Source of the DNA: Oscillospiraceae bacterium
Lineage (GTDB): Bacteria; Bacillota; Clostridia; Oscillospirales; CAG-272
Assembly (NCBI GenBank): GCA_015064805.1
Contig: SVRN01000008.1
Span: 1 to 64,000 of the forward strand
Reading direction: 5' to 3'
Length of the DNA stretch: 64,000 nucleotides
Part shown: positions 26,208-34,932 of the stretch, piece by piece
How the letters are laid out: the number at the start of each line of letters is the position of its first letter
Position numbering within the stretch: position 1 is the first letter of the stretch
Notes under the pieces: model-generated
Seen by the model: only the letters and a program-made list of their open reading frames with translations
Database searches by the model: none
What the model was told of the DNA's origin: nothing
Made by a program: the position numbers and the translations under genes

Positions 26208-26927
26208 TTAAAAATAGATCTTATTCTGGTACTTGGTCGGCAGTCCTTCCCTCCACAGATGCGAGTCGTTTGAGAGCTGAAGCACCTTGGGAATGACGAT
26301 GCCGCCCTTCTCGGTAAAATCGATCACCGTCATGCTCGAGTGCCCGATGTCAAAGCGCAACGCCATCTCGGGATACGGAATATCGAGCAGACAGCTCAGA
26401 AACGTCACGCCGAAGCCGTGGTGGGCAAACAGCGCCACGCGCTCGTCGTTCGGTCGCTCTGCAATATAAGCGCACGCGTCGTAGTCGTGACGGTAGCCCA
26501 GCGACAGCATAAACGCGTCGCACTCGCGCTGCACCCGCTTCATGCCCTCACCGTATCGGGTATCAGCAAAGGCGGGGTGGGTGTACCATTCCCTCCCCAG
26601 CGCCCGCACCTCGGGGCTGATGAGCACCTTGGCGGTAGGCTGATGGTAAAAGCACCAGGTCAGGTGTCCCGTCTTCTCGTCGGTCACGGTCAGCTCCTCC
26701 CAGACGTGGTTCTCGTGGCACCAATCCAGCGTCGTCATGTCCTTTTTGAGCATTTCGCAGGTGGGCTGTGCCGTCTGCATGGCCCGCTTGGCCGTCGACG
26801 AATAAATGCGATCCAGACCATACGCACTCAGGCGCTTGGCCAGTGCCTCGGCCTGGCGATGCCCCAGCGGAGTCAGTTGATCGGGCGAGTAAATGGGGTC
26901 TGCGTGGCGCAAGAAAAAGAGTAACAT
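26208..26927 (-). CDS. Histidine phosphatase family protein (phosphoglycerate mutase-like)
   Basis: 239 residues. The catalytic RHG-type motif near the N-terminus is LRHAD, where His is the phosphate acceptor and Gly is replaced by Ala. The second catalytic region reads LFAHHGFG. The phosphate-binding Arg is in SSTAKRAMQTAQP. The family removes phosphate from small metabolites, sugars or proteins; this member's substrate cannot be told. Start ATG 26927 has GGAGAG 7 bases upstream. It is the first gene of an operon with the ABC exporter. Confidence 0.9.
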   Translation of the reverse strand: MLLFFLRHADPIYSPDQLTPLGHRQAEALAKRLSAYGLDRIYSSTAKRAMQTAQPTCEMLKKDMTTLDWCHENHVWEELTVTDEKTGHLTWCFYHQPTAKVLISPEVRALGREWYTHPAFADTRYGEGMKRVQRECDAFMLSLGYRHDYDACAYIAERPNDERVALFAHHGFGVTFLSCLLDIPYPEMALRFDIGHSSMTVIDFTEKGGIVIPKVLQLSNDSHLWREGLPTKYQNKIYF

Positions 26928-26958
26928 CGTTTTCTCTCCTCAAAATATGCAGTAAGTC

Positions 26959-27017
26959 TTGATTTTCAGACAAAAATATCGTATAATTATTGTAGCACAG
27001 CCGCGCCGCGCTGTCAA
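26959..27017. promoter_or_regulatory. Back-to-back promoters of the phosphatase operon and the DUF1015 gene
   Basis: Plus strand: TTGATT (26959-26964), 17 bases, TATAAT (26982-26987). Minus strand: TTGACA (27017-27012), 17 bases, TACAAT (26994-26989). The two -10 boxes are one base apart, so the polymerase cannot occupy both at once. Confidence 0.85.
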
Positions 27018-27063
27018 CCGACATTTGTCCGTCGCGCGTGTTTTTTTGAAAGGAGATCCGCCT

Positions 27064-28347
27064 ATGAGATATAATTGCTGTCTGCCGGCAGACATTCTGC
27101 TGCCTGCGCGCGATATGATAGAGCAAGGCCGTTGGGCAACCGTCGCCTGCGATCAATTTACGAGCGAACCCCACTATTGGCAAAAGGCCGACGCGCTGGT
27201 CGGCGACGCCCCCTCCACCCTTCGCATGATGCTGCCCGAGGTCTACCTGTCCGAGACGGCCGAGCGTCTTCCCGCCATCCACGCGGCTATGGACGAGGCA
27301 CTGGCTCACCATCTGATCTGCCACGAAAGCGCCATGATCGCAGTGGAGCGCACCCAGCTTGAGGGCGCCGTGCGCCACGGACTCGTCGCCATGATCGACT
27401 TGGAGCGATACGACTATCAAAAGGGCGCGACCTCGCTCATCCGCGCCACCGAGGGCACGGTGCTTGAGCGCATCCCGCCCCGCGTGGCCGTCCGCCGCGA
27501 CGCTCCGCTGGAAATGCCCCACGTCATGCTACTGATCGACGACCCCGACGCAACCGTTCTTGAGCCACTGTTCAAGGACAACGCCCCTCACGAAATCGCT
27601 TACGATACCGATCTGATGCTATGCGGCGGTCACATCAAGGGGCATTTTCTGACCAAAGAGGAGCAATCCCGCGTTCTGGATGCGCTGGAGGCTCTCGTTA
27701 CCCCAGAGGCCATGGCCGCCCGTTACGGCGATGCCAATCTCGCTCCGCTGCTCTTTGCCGTTGGCGACGGCAATCACTCACTGGCCACCGCCAAGGCGGC
27801 TTTTGAAGAGGTCAAGGCCAAGATCGGAGCCGAGGCCGCCGCTTCCCACCCCGCCCGCTACGCATTGGTCGAGATCGTCAATTTGCATGACAAGGCATTG
27901 TTCTTCGAGCCCATTTACCGCGTGATGTTCGGCGTTGATCCCGACGACGTGTTGGAGCATCTGCGCGCTTACCTTGCCGCATTGAACGGCACCGCTGCAC
28001 CGCAAAGCATCAAATGCTTGGTATCCCTGCCCGAGGGAGGGCTGTATGCTTCGCACAACGTTACCGCTACGCATCCCGTTCAGCAGCTGACGGTCGGCAC
28101 GCTTCAGACGTTTATTGACGAGTATCTGTCGACGCACCCCGAGGCATCGGTCGACTACATACACGGTGAGGACTCCACCGCAGTGCTGGTCAGACAACCG
28201 AACACCATTGGATTTTTGTTCGACGGCATGGAGAAATCCCAGCTGTTCCGTTCGGTGATCTACGACGGGGCGCTTCCGCGCAAGACGTTTTCCATGGGTC
28301 ATGCGCAGGATAAGAGATATTATATGGAGTGCAGGAAGATCAGATAA
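27064..28347 (+). CDS. DUF1015 family protein
   Basis: 427 residues. Member of the DUF1015 family by its N-terminal WATVACDQFTSEP and the central GDGNHSLATAK near residue 238. The GDGNHS loop resembles that of ParB-like ATP-using enzymes, the fold class that also includes free-serine kinases. Whether this is such a kinase is not shown by the sequence. Start ATG 27064 has AAAGGAGA 7 bases upstream; the longer frame crosses its own promoter. It is transcribed alone. Confidence 0.88.
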   Translation: MRYNCCLPADILLPARDMIEQGRWATVACDQFTSEPHYWQKADALVGDAPSTLRMMLPEVYLSETAERLPAIHAAMDEALAHHLICHESAMIAVERTQLEGAVRHGLVAMIDLERYDYQKGATSLIRATEGTVLERIPPRVAVRRDAPLEMPHVMLLIDDPDATVLEPLFKDNAPHEIAYDTDLMLCGGHIKGHFLTKEEQSRVLDALEALVTPEAMAARYGDANLAPLLFAVGDGNHSLATAKAAFEEVKAKIGAEAAASHPARYALVEIVNLHDKALFFEPIYRVMFGVDPDDVLEHLRAYLAALNGTAAPQSIKCLVSLPEGGLYASHNVTATHPVQQLTVGTLQTFIDEYLSTHPEASVDYIHGEDSTAVLVRQPNTIGFLFDGMEKSQLFRSVIYDGALPRKTFSMGHAQDKRYYMECRKIR

Positions 28348-28353
28348 AGAAAG

Positions 28354-28392
28354 CCGGAGAGAATGGAAAAAGTTCTCTCCGGTTATTTTATT
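28354..28392 (+). terminator. Terminator of the DUF1015 gene
   Basis: Stem CCGGAGAGAA / TTCTCTCCGG followed by TTATTTTATT. Confidence 0.82.
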
Positions 28393-28403
28393 GATGCAAA
28401 ATC

Positions 28404-28640
28404 TCAAACTATTTCTCCTACAGCCTCGCACAGCTACGCGCGCTCGGGGACAGCATTTATGTTCATTCTTTGCCGCGCGGCAAAGAACGAACCAAGAAAA
28501 CGCGCCAAGACGTTCCCTCTTGGAACTCCCTCCCGTGCCGCTCTACAAAGCGGGATCGGGAGAAAAACATAAAATCTCAAAGTGCATCGCCCACCGCAAA
28601 GCCAATACGAGCGGCAGATATGCCAAAGCAAAAAGTTTTG
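28404..28640 (+). repeat. Dispersed multi-hairpin repeat, copy E (plus orientation)
   Basis: Starts TCAAACTATTTCTCCTACAG. It has a hairpin with arms TTCTTTGCC / GGCAAAGAA around GCGC, then CCAAGA / TCTTGG, GGGAGAAAAACATAAAATC and ACGAGCGGCAGA. It fills the gap between the DUF1015 and NUDIX genes. Confidence 0.72.
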
Positions 28641-28653
28641 CGGGTTTCTGCGC

Positions 28654-29106
28654 TTATTTTTTTTGCTTAATATCGTTTAATATTTCTTCGTGCTGCTTGC
28701 AGAATAATTTGGGCATGTGGTTGAGAGGAAAATAGCGCAGCTCCAAGGTTTCGTGGTTGTCGCAAAGCAACTCCCCACCGACTGCAGTAAGTTCAAATGC
28801 CATCAAAATGCTTTGAAATTGATCTCCGTTAGAACACACGACATTGAAATCGGTATATATGCCTATCAGCCCTCCAACCTCAACGTCCAAGCCCGTTTCT
28901 TCCTTCACTTCCCTTTTGGCCGCCATTTGAGGCGTTTCGCCAAGCTCGACCGTTCCCCCGGGAAAGCCCCATAGATTGCAATCGCCTCTCCGCTGGAGCA
29001 ACACTTCTCCTTTTTCATTAAAAATACACCCGCCCGCATGGACAAGCATGATTTTTTCATGTCCAACTTTACTTCTGATCCATTGAATATAATTTTTGTT
29101 ATTCAT
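28654..29106 (-). CDS. NUDIX hydrolase
   Basis: 150 residues. The Nudix box reads GGTVELGETPQMAAKREVKE followed by ETGLDVEV, matching Gx5Ex7REUxEExGU with all catalytic glutamates. The family hydrolyses nucleoside diphosphates linked to another group. The N-terminus IQWIRSKVGHEKIMLVHAGG is typical of a subgroup annotated as general NUDIX. Start ATG 29106 has GGAG 7 bases upstream. The gene is more AT-rich than its surroundings and sits between two repeat-bearing gaps, so transfer is possible. Confidence 0.93.
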   Translation of the reverse strand: MNNKNYIQWIRSKVGHEKIMLVHAGGCIFNEKGEVLLQRRGDCNLWGFPGGTVELGETPQMAAKREVKEETGLDVEVGGLIGIYTDFNVVCSNGDQFQSILMAFELTAVGGELLCDNHETLELRYFPLNHMPKLFCKQHEEILNDIKQKK

Positions 29107-29238
29107 ATACATCTCCATTGCTATCATTGTAGAGCGAGTGGGAGGGGGCCCACGAGCTTGCGGCAGCTATAGCTGAGGATAGCGCACACAGTTTCCCCTT
29201 TTGCCATAATATATTCCCTTCAAAATTCTTGAAGGGGT

Positions 29239-29270
29239 GTGGGGGAACTTCTTTTAAGAAGTTCCCCCAC
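29239..29270. terminator. Perfect 15-bp hairpin with 2-base loop downstream of the HD gene
   Basis: Arms GTGGGGGAACTTCTT (29239-29253) and AAGAAGTTCCCCCAC (29256-29270), loop TT. No T-run follows on the minus strand, so it may terminate weakly or be a repeat. A smaller stem CCCTTCAA / TTGAAGGG lies beside it. Confidence 0.5.
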
Positions 29271-29283
29271 GTCAATCGTCCTC

Positions 29284-29886
29284 TTACTTCAATTTCTTCG
29301 GCCCGTTCACGTCCTCAAGGAAGTACGACGCTTCCATGTCGGCCATGCAGAGCGCATAGGCCAGCGGGAACATTTCCAGCGCGCGGCCCACCTGATTGGC
29401 GTCCTCGGGACCCGAAAATCCCATATGATAACGAATGGCAAAGGCCTCGTCACGGGTCAATCGCATATAACCCGAAATGATGTAGACCGACTTTTCGCCG
29501 TGTCCGTAAGGCAACGTGTCCTCGATGGTGTAAAACGGCACGCTCACCCACTTGCCGCTCTCGTCCTTGGCGTTGCGGAAGCTCACCTTGTAGAAATTCA
29601 CCTTGCACAGATCGTGAAGCAAGGCCACGATCGCCGCGCTCTCGGCGCTGTAGTGGATGCCGTACACGTCCTGCATACGCGGACGCGCCAGAATATCACA
29701 CAGGCAGTCGTATACGTTCAGGCTGTGCTCCAAAAGACCTCCCTCGTACGCACCGTGAAAGCGAGTAGATGCGGGAGCGGTGAAAAAGTCGCTGTGATCG
29801 GACAGAAGAAAATTCAACAGCTCCTCCGCGCCCTCGCGCTTGATGTTGGTCTTGAATATTTCAATAAAGCGTTCTTTGCTCGTCAT
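29284..29886 (-). CDS. HD domain hydrolase
   Basis: 200 residues from the ATG at 29886 (AAGGAGATAATT upstream). The HD-type metal ligands are visible: GGLLEHSLNVYD with the first His, LLHDLCKV with His-Asp, and later HMGF and ADMEASY. HD proteins of this size are often phosphohydrolases or nucleases (e.g. YhaM-like HD parts), but no nucleic-acid-binding domain is attached here. It has its own promoter and sits downstream of a zinc-ribbon protein gene. Confidence 0.8.
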   Translation of the reverse strand: MTSKERFIEIFKTNIKREGAEELLNFLLSDHSDFFTAPASTRFHGAYEGGLLEHSLNVYDCLCDILARPRMQDVYGIHYSAESAAIVALLHDLCKVNFYKVSFRNAKDESGKWVSVPFYTIEDTLPYGHGEKSVYIISGYMRLTRDEAFAIRYHMGFSGPEDANQVGRALEMFPLAYALCMADMEASYFLEDVNGPKKLK

Positions 29887-29924
29887 AATTATCTCCTTAT
29901 AGCCAAAGAAATCGTTCCGCGTAT

Positions 29925-29954
29925 AGTATATCATATTTTTTGTCCGCTTGTAAA
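29925..29954 (-). promoter_or_regulatory. Promoter of the HD hydrolase gene
   Basis: Minus strand TTTACA (29954-29949), 18-base spacer, TATACT (29930-29925). Confidence 0.7.
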
Positions 29955-29964
29955 GCCCCAAAAG

Positions 29965-29992
29965 AAAAAATCCCGCCCTGCGGGATTTTTTT
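29965..29992 (-). terminator. Terminator of the zinc-ribbon gene
   Basis: AAAAAATCCCGC / GCGGGATTTTTT stem with T-run on the minus strand, right after the stop at 29995. Confidence 0.85.
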
Positions 29993-29994
29993 CT

Positions 29995-30660
29995 TTACTC
30001 GCCGTCGCGAACGGTCAGATCCAGGCTGTCGCAATGCAGAAAATCGTGCGCCGCGAGGCTGGAGTCGGTCGGGATCAGACGCGACGCGCCGCAGGCGCGG
30101 CAGCTGACGCGAATGCCCTCGTTTTCGATGTCGGCGTCGTACTGACGATCGGTCACGTCGTCCGGGCAATGGCATTTGATCTTACCCTCGGCGTCCAGAT
30201 CGTGAATGACGAACATCACGATATCCCGCACCTGCGGATCGGTTGGGAAAGAGGCGTCCTCGTCGCTTTGCAAATCGTGAAAATCGGTCAACCCGTTGTC
30301 TTCAAGCAGCTGCAAAAGCTCCAGCTCGGAGCGCGACATCTCCGCCTTGACGTGGTTTTCGTCACCCACACAGCAGATGTTGATATCGGTGTAGGGACAG
30401 GGCATGCAGAACAGATCCTTGCCGAAAAACAGCGTCTTGTTCAGCGTAAAATGATGAGGCGACGCACACAGCATGCAGGGCACGGTCAGTCTGACGCGCC
30501 CGTCCTTGTTGTTGACGATCGTCATCTCACTCTCGCCGCAGCTGCATTTGAGCTTGAGCATATCTGCGGTCAGCGAAAACATATTGATGCCGCTCATAAC
30601 TGCCGCACCGCACTTGGGGCAACGGTAGGAGAGCGTCGTATTTTTTGCATCCAAAACCAT
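29995..30660 (-). CDS. Multi-zinc-ribbon protein of unknown function
   Basis: 221 residues, soluble. It carries at least three cysteine clusters: CPKC at ~14 with CSC at ~39, CMLC at ~62 with a CMPC at ~85, and CHCPDD plus CRAC near 165-187, ending in a DFLHCDSLDL block. The N-terminal YRCPKCGA followed by CSCGESEM is a rubredoxin-like knuckle pair. A middle helix (RSELELLQLLEDNG) separates the clusters. I know no function. RBS AAAGGATAGAGG precedes the ATG. Such proteins may bind nucleic acid or act as metal chaperones; neither is shown. Confidence 0.7.
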   Translation of the reverse strand: MVLDAKNTTLSYRCPKCGAAVMSGINMFSLTADMLKLKCSCGESEMTIVNNKDGRVRLTVPCMLCASPHHFTLNKTLFFGKDLFCMPCPYTDINICCVGDENHVKAEMSRSELELLQLLEDNGLTDFHDLQSDEDASFPTDPQVRDIVMFVIHDLDAEGKIKCHCPDDVTDRQYDADIENEGIRVSCRACGASRLIPTDSSLAAHDFLHCDSLDLTVRDGE

Positions 30661-30783
30661 GATCCTCTATCCTTTCTGTCACTTGTCAATCACCCGTGGC
30701 GTCACCTGTCTATTTCATCCTATGCCGCCCGGACGTATTTTGTCCGTCCGATGTGCACTTTATTCGCCGTCGGGCAAGTGTTC

Positions 30784-30820
30784 AAACGGGCCGCCGCACG
30801 ATCGTGCAGCAGCCCGTTTT
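30784..30820 (-). terminator. Likely terminator of the PrsA/SurA-like gene
   Basis: Stem AAACGGGC / GCCCGTTT with an inner palindrome GCACGATCGTGC; the minus strand continues TTTG. Confidence 0.6.
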
Positions 30821-30842
30821 CCTCGCGCGATTGATCCTCAGA

Positions 30843-32615
30843 TCAGATGCGCGTCTTATCGATAGCCTTCTGATTGATAGTTACAGCGTGAACCTTGGCG
30901 AGCTCCTCGTAGTTTTTCTCCATCTGGTCGGTAACAAGACCCTGGCGAGCGTCAATGTACCACTCTTCCGGACCGATCTCATCAACCAGTACGACGAGGT
31001 AGTAGGTCGTTACGGTTACGTTGGTGCCGGAGCCACTGCTGCGAGTGTAGGTGATCAGCTCACAGTCGCCTTTCGCGCGGTCAGCCGTGTACAGCCACTC
31101 GTCAAGCTCGTCAATACCGGTCTGGCCTTCCTTGACCTCCTCCAGCGTGCTGAAGGAAGACTTCTTGTAGGGCTCGGACGTAGCCAGCTCCTCCAGCTTT
31201 TCCTTGGTGATCTCACCCTGCTTGAACAGGCTGAGTGCGGCCTTGGCCTGATCCTCGGTAAAGCCCTCCTTACCGCCGGTCATCAGCATGTAAGAGAAGG
31301 TGCGGGTCGTATCCTCAATGCGGGAAGCGGCGCGAGTCAGGAAGTATACGGTGATGGAGTAAGAATAGGTCTTCTTGGTCTCATCCGTTACGTCCTTATC
31401 GGCATCGGTCGTGATCTGCTTGGTGGAGTTCACGGTAGCGGCGGCAACGTCGCCCTTACCGAAGATCCACTGAGCCAGCTCATTCTTGTCCATATTGTCT
31501 TCACCGGGATGTGCATATTCTTCTCTGAGCAGCGTTTCCAGATAGTCCTTTGCATCCTCCTCGACCTTTTCGTCAGCCGTCTTGGTTGCAGCAGCCTTCT
31601 TTTCTTCCTCAGTCTCACCCTTGGCCGTCTTCAGAGCCTCTTCGTAATACTTCTTGTGCAGATCGTCCTTGTTCTCTGCCAGCCACAGCTCCTTGACATG
31701 AGCCTCGAATTCGTCCTTCGTCTTCAAAGCCGCCAGAGCCTCAGCCTTAGCGATCAGCTCGGTCTTCTTCTCTGCATAGATCTCCTTCACCTGATCCTCG
31801 GTCTTGTCCTTGTTCTCCTCCAGAGCCTTGAGGTCCTTGAGAGACACCTTGAAGGTGTAGCTCAGATAGTCCGCGCTGATGTAGTCGTTCTTGTTCTCGT
31901 TGAAGAACTTCTCAACCGTTTCCAACGTAGCGGCATCGTGATAGCCGTCCTGGATCTGCTGTGCGAACTTGGAAGCCAGCGCGCTCAGTTCAAGTGCCTT
32001 GCGAACGTCCTTCTCCTTAACACCCTTACCGTACAGAGTGTTCAGGTAAGAGTTCAAAGAATAGCCGTAAAGACTTGCGTACATATCCAGATACTGAATC
32101 TGGCTCTTGACGGACTCGATATCTTCGTCTTCCAGCTCAACGCCTGCAGCTTTAGCAGCTTGGCAGTAAACGAGGATCTCCTCGACCTGCTTGACTGCCA
32201 GATCCTTGAAATACTCAAACCAGGTCTGGCCGGTCTTCTCGTCGTAGATCTGCTTCTTCAAGCTGACGTTACCGTCGATGCCGATCAGCGCAGAGGCCGA
32301 AATCGACGTGCCGAAGTACTGCTGATAGTAGTTCGTCCAGTAATTCACGTAATCGGTATACTGGGTATAGATGAAGTAGGACATAACGGCGCCGTTGACC
32401 TTGAAATCGTCCGTTTCAGCAGCCGTTCTCGAGCGCATGAAAATACCGGTGCCGACCAATGCGTTGAACAGCAGAGCGACAACCAGAATTACGGCGAAAA
32501 CGCCCATAGCGATCGTACCGTAAAATACGGATTTGTTTTGATTTTTAACCGTCTTTGCGGGAGCCGTTACCTGCTCCTGCGCGCGGCCTTGTCTGTTTCT
32601 TGTACCTTTTCCCAT
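30843..32615 (-). CDS. Membrane-anchored PrsA/SurA-like foldase (SurA N-domain type)
   Basis: 590 residues. A basic N-terminal tail and one membrane helix (about 29-52) are followed by a long extracellular part rich in Lys and Glu. The first ~250 residues after the helix are helical, with SurA_N-like features (EILVYCQAAKAAGVELEDEDIES, GKGVKEKDVRKALEL). The central region carries a low-complexity stretch (GETEEEKKAAATKTADEKVE). A C-terminal segment (SFSTLEEVKEGQTGIDELDEWLY) resembles a degenerate parvulin domain. Likely assists folding of secreted proteins; peptidyl-prolyl isomerase activity is uncertain. The ATG at 32615 has AAAGGTGG 8 bases upstream. Confidence 0.7.
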   Translation of the reverse strand: MGKGTRNRQGRAQEQVTAPAKTVKNQNKSVFYGTIAMGVFAVILVVALLFNALVGTGIFMRSRTAAETDDFKVNGAVMSYFIYTQYTDYVNYWTNYYQQYFGTSISASALIGIDGNVSLKKQIYDEKTGQTWFEYFKDLAVKQVEEILVYCQAAKAAGVELEDEDIESVKSQIQYLDMYASLYGYSLNSYLNTLYGKGVKEKDVRKALELSALASKFAQQIQDGYHDAATLETVEKFFNENKNDYISADYLSYTFKVSLKDLKALEENKDKTEDQVKEIYAEKKTELIAKAEALAALKTKDEFEAHVKELWLAENKDDLHKKYYEEALKTAKGETEEEKKAAATKTADEKVEEDAKDYLETLLREEYAHPGEDNMDKNELAQWIFGKGDVAAATVNSTKQITTDADKDVTDETKKTYSYSITVYFLTRAASRIEDTTRTFSYMLMTGGKEGFTEDQAKAALSLFKQGEITKEKLEELATSEPYKKSSFSTLEEVKEGQTGIDELDEWLYTADRAKGDCELITYTRSSGSGTNVTVTTYYLVVLVDEIGPEEWYIDARQGLVTDQMEKNYEELAKVHAVTINQKAIDKTRI

Positions 32616-32734
32616 TTTTGGGTCCACCTTTAGTAAAATATTTTTTTGGAACAGGCGACAGTGCCCCTATCCCACAATCTTATGTATTATACATGATTTG
32701 CATGTTCGTTTTTTGAACAAAATATGAACAAATT

Positions 32735-32787
32735 AAAAACTTTTGGGGATTTCGACGCAATATGCGCGTATTGTGTGCAAAATCCCC
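32735..32787 (-). terminator. Terminator of the RNase J gene
   Basis: Minus strand GGGGATTT / AAATCCCC arms enclosing CAATACGCGCATATTG, followed by AAAAGTTTTT. Confidence 0.65.
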
Positions 32788-32808
32788 GCTTTTTTCATAA
32801 AACCGTCA

Positions 32809-34932
32809 TCAAACGTCCATGATCACGGGAAGGATCATGGGCTTGCGTCCCGTCTTTGCGTACAGGAATTTGGTCATATCGTCCTTGATACGCTTCTTGA
32901 GCGCCATGCGGTCGACGTAGTCGCCCTTGCCCTTCAGGCCCTCCGTAATGGCGGCGCTGGCGATGGCCTTTGTCTCCTCCATCAACGTCTCGGACTCACG
33001 GACGTAGACGAAGCCGCGGGATACGATATCGGGGCCCGAGAGCAGCATGCCTGTATCCTCGCCCAGGGTTGCCACGACGACGATCAATCCGTCCTGCGCC
33101 AGATGCAGTCGGTCACGAAGCACGATATTGCCCACGTCACCGACGCCGTAGCCGTCGACCAGCACGCGGCCCGAGGGGATCTCCTCCTGGGTAAAGCGTG
33201 CGCCCTTGCGGTCGATCTCCAGGACGCGACCGATGTCCGATACGAAAATATTCTTGCTTTCCATACCCATATACAAGGCGATGTCGCGATTGGCCATCAG
33301 GTGGCGGTATTCACCGTGGATGGGCATGAAATACCTTGGCTTGGTCAACGCCTGCATGAGCTTGAGTTCCTCGCCGCAAGCGTGTCCCGACACGTGGACG
33401 GCGACCGAGGATTCGTGCATGACCTTGATGCCCGTGCGGGTGAGCTCGTTGATCACGCGGCCGACCAGCTTTTCGTTGCCGGGGATGGCGCTGGCAGACA
33501 GCACGACGAGATCGTTCTGTCCCAGCGTGATCTGGGAATGATCCGAGTAGGCCATGCGGTACAACGCCGACATAGGCTCGCCCTGGCTGCCCGTCGTGAC
33601 GATGGTCAGCTCCTCAGGGCGGTAGCGCTTGACGTCGCCAATGTCGATCAGCACGCCCGCAGGCACGGTCATATAGCCCAGCTCGATGGCCGCACCCATG
33701 ATATTGGTCATGCTGCGTCCCGTGACCACCACCTTGCGGCCGTGGCGGGCACTGGTGTCGATGATCTGCTGCACTCTGTGAACGTTGGACGAGAAGGTGG
33801 CGATGATCAACCGCTTGTCCTTATGCTTGTTGAAGATATACTCAAATGACTCTCCGACCTTGCGCTCTGAGGGGGTAAAGCCACCGCGCTCGGCGTTGGT
33901 CGACTCGCACATGAGCAGCAACACGCCCTCGCGTCCCAACTCGCCAAGGCGGGTCAGGTCCATCATCTCGCCCTCAATGGGGGAGGTGTCCAGCTTGAAG
34001 TCGCCCGTGTGCAAAATAGTGCCCAGCGGCGTTTTGATGGCCAGCGCGCAGGCGTCGGCGATGGAGTGATTGACGTGAATGAACTCGACGCTCATCGCGC
34101 CTGCCTCAATGACGTCACCCGCCTTGACCTCGCAGAGCTTGGGTGTATTGGCGAGCACGTGCTCGCTGAGCTTGTTTTTGATGATGCCCAGCGTCAATCT
34201 CGTACCGTAGATGGGAGGATTGATGGTGCGCAGGGCGTAGGGGATGGCACCGATGTGATCCTCGTGCCCGTGCGTCAAGAACATACCGCGGATGCGGTCC
34301 TTATTGTTCTCCAGATAGGTGATATCGGGAATGACCAGGTCGATGCCGGGCATATCCTCGTCGGGAAAACCCATACCGCAGTCGACCACGATGATATCCT
34401 CACCGTATTCGATGACGGTGATATTCTTGCCGACCTCACTAAGTCCTCCCAGTGGGATCACGCGGATCTTGGCGTTCGGGTCGACGGGCGGCTTGCTCGC
34501 CTTTTTCCGTTCAGTACGCTTGGGCTTTTCGACGGGAGCGATCATCTCCGCCTCCGCCGTGCTCTTTTGAACCTTAGCCGCCTTAGTTGCGGCGGGTTTG
34601 GTCGACTTGCGCTCATTGGTTGCCTTGCGCGCCGTGCTCTTCTTGGCAGGTGCGGTCTCGAGCTCGCTGACCGTGTCCAGAATATCCACGCTCGTGCGCG
34701 TCATCTCGCGCTTGCGCGTCGAGGCGGTCTTGCGGCTGCCCGACTTGGGCTTTTCAACGGAAGAAAAGCTGGGGATCAAGGCGGGCGGATCACTGATGCG
34801 CTCGCGGGCAGACGCGGTGCCCTTCGCTTCACTCTGACGGTGATGCGCACCACTCGCACGTCCGCGCGCAGACGAGGCTCGCTTGGTCTTGCCGACTGCT
34901 TGTGTATCTTGCTTTTTCGTTTGTTTAGCCAT
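32809..34932 (-). CDS. rnj: Ribonuclease J with long basic N-terminal extension
   Basis: 707 residues against about 555 in typical RNase J. Residues ~155-700 form the metallo-beta-lactamase/beta-CASP core: LGGLSEVGKN, DCGMGFPDED, catalytic HGHEDHIGA near 220, HTGDFKLD, CESTNAERGG and the C-terminal MPIHGEYRHL. It degrades or matures mRNA and rRNA in the cytoplasm. The first ~150 residues are Lys/Arg/Ala/Ser-rich, low-complexity and probably disordered, perhaps for RNA or ribosome contact. The best ribosome site, AAAGGAGA, lies unusually far (about 17 bases) from the ATG; an in-frame TAA two codons upstream excludes a longer protein. A folded ~280-base leader precedes it. Confidence 0.93.
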   Translation of the reverse strand: MAKQTKKQDTQAVGKTKRASSARGRASGAHHRQSEAKGTASARERISDPPALIPSFSSVEKPKSGSRKTASTRKREMTRTSVDILDTVSELETAPAKKSTARKATNERKSTKPAATKAAKVQKSTAEAEMIAPVEKPKRTERKKASKPPVDPNAKIRVIPLGGLSEVGKNITVIEYGEDIIVVDCGMGFPDEDMPGIDLVIPDITYLENNKDRIRGMFLTHGHEDHIGAIPYALRTINPPIYGTRLTLGIIKNKLSEHVLANTPKLCEVKAGDVIEAGAMSVEFIHVNHSIADACALAIKTPLGTILHTGDFKLDTSPIEGEMMDLTRLGELGREGVLLLMCESTNAERGGFTPSERKVGESFEYIFNKHKDKRLIIATFSSNVHRVQQIIDTSARHGRKVVVTGRSMTNIMGAAIELGYMTVPAGVLIDIGDVKRYRPEELTIVTTGSQGEPMSALYRMAYSDHSQITLGQNDLVVLSASAIPGNEKLVGRVINELTRTGIKVMHESSVAVHVSGHACGEELKLMQALTKPRYFMPIHGEYRHLMANRDIALYMGMESKNIFVSDIGRVLEIDRKGARFTQEEIPSGRVLVDGYGVGDVGNIVLRDRLHLAQDGLIVVVATLGEDTGMLLSGPDIVSRGFVYVRESETLMEETKAIASAAITEGLKGKGDYVDRMALKKRIKDDMTKFLYAKTGRKPMILPVIMDV

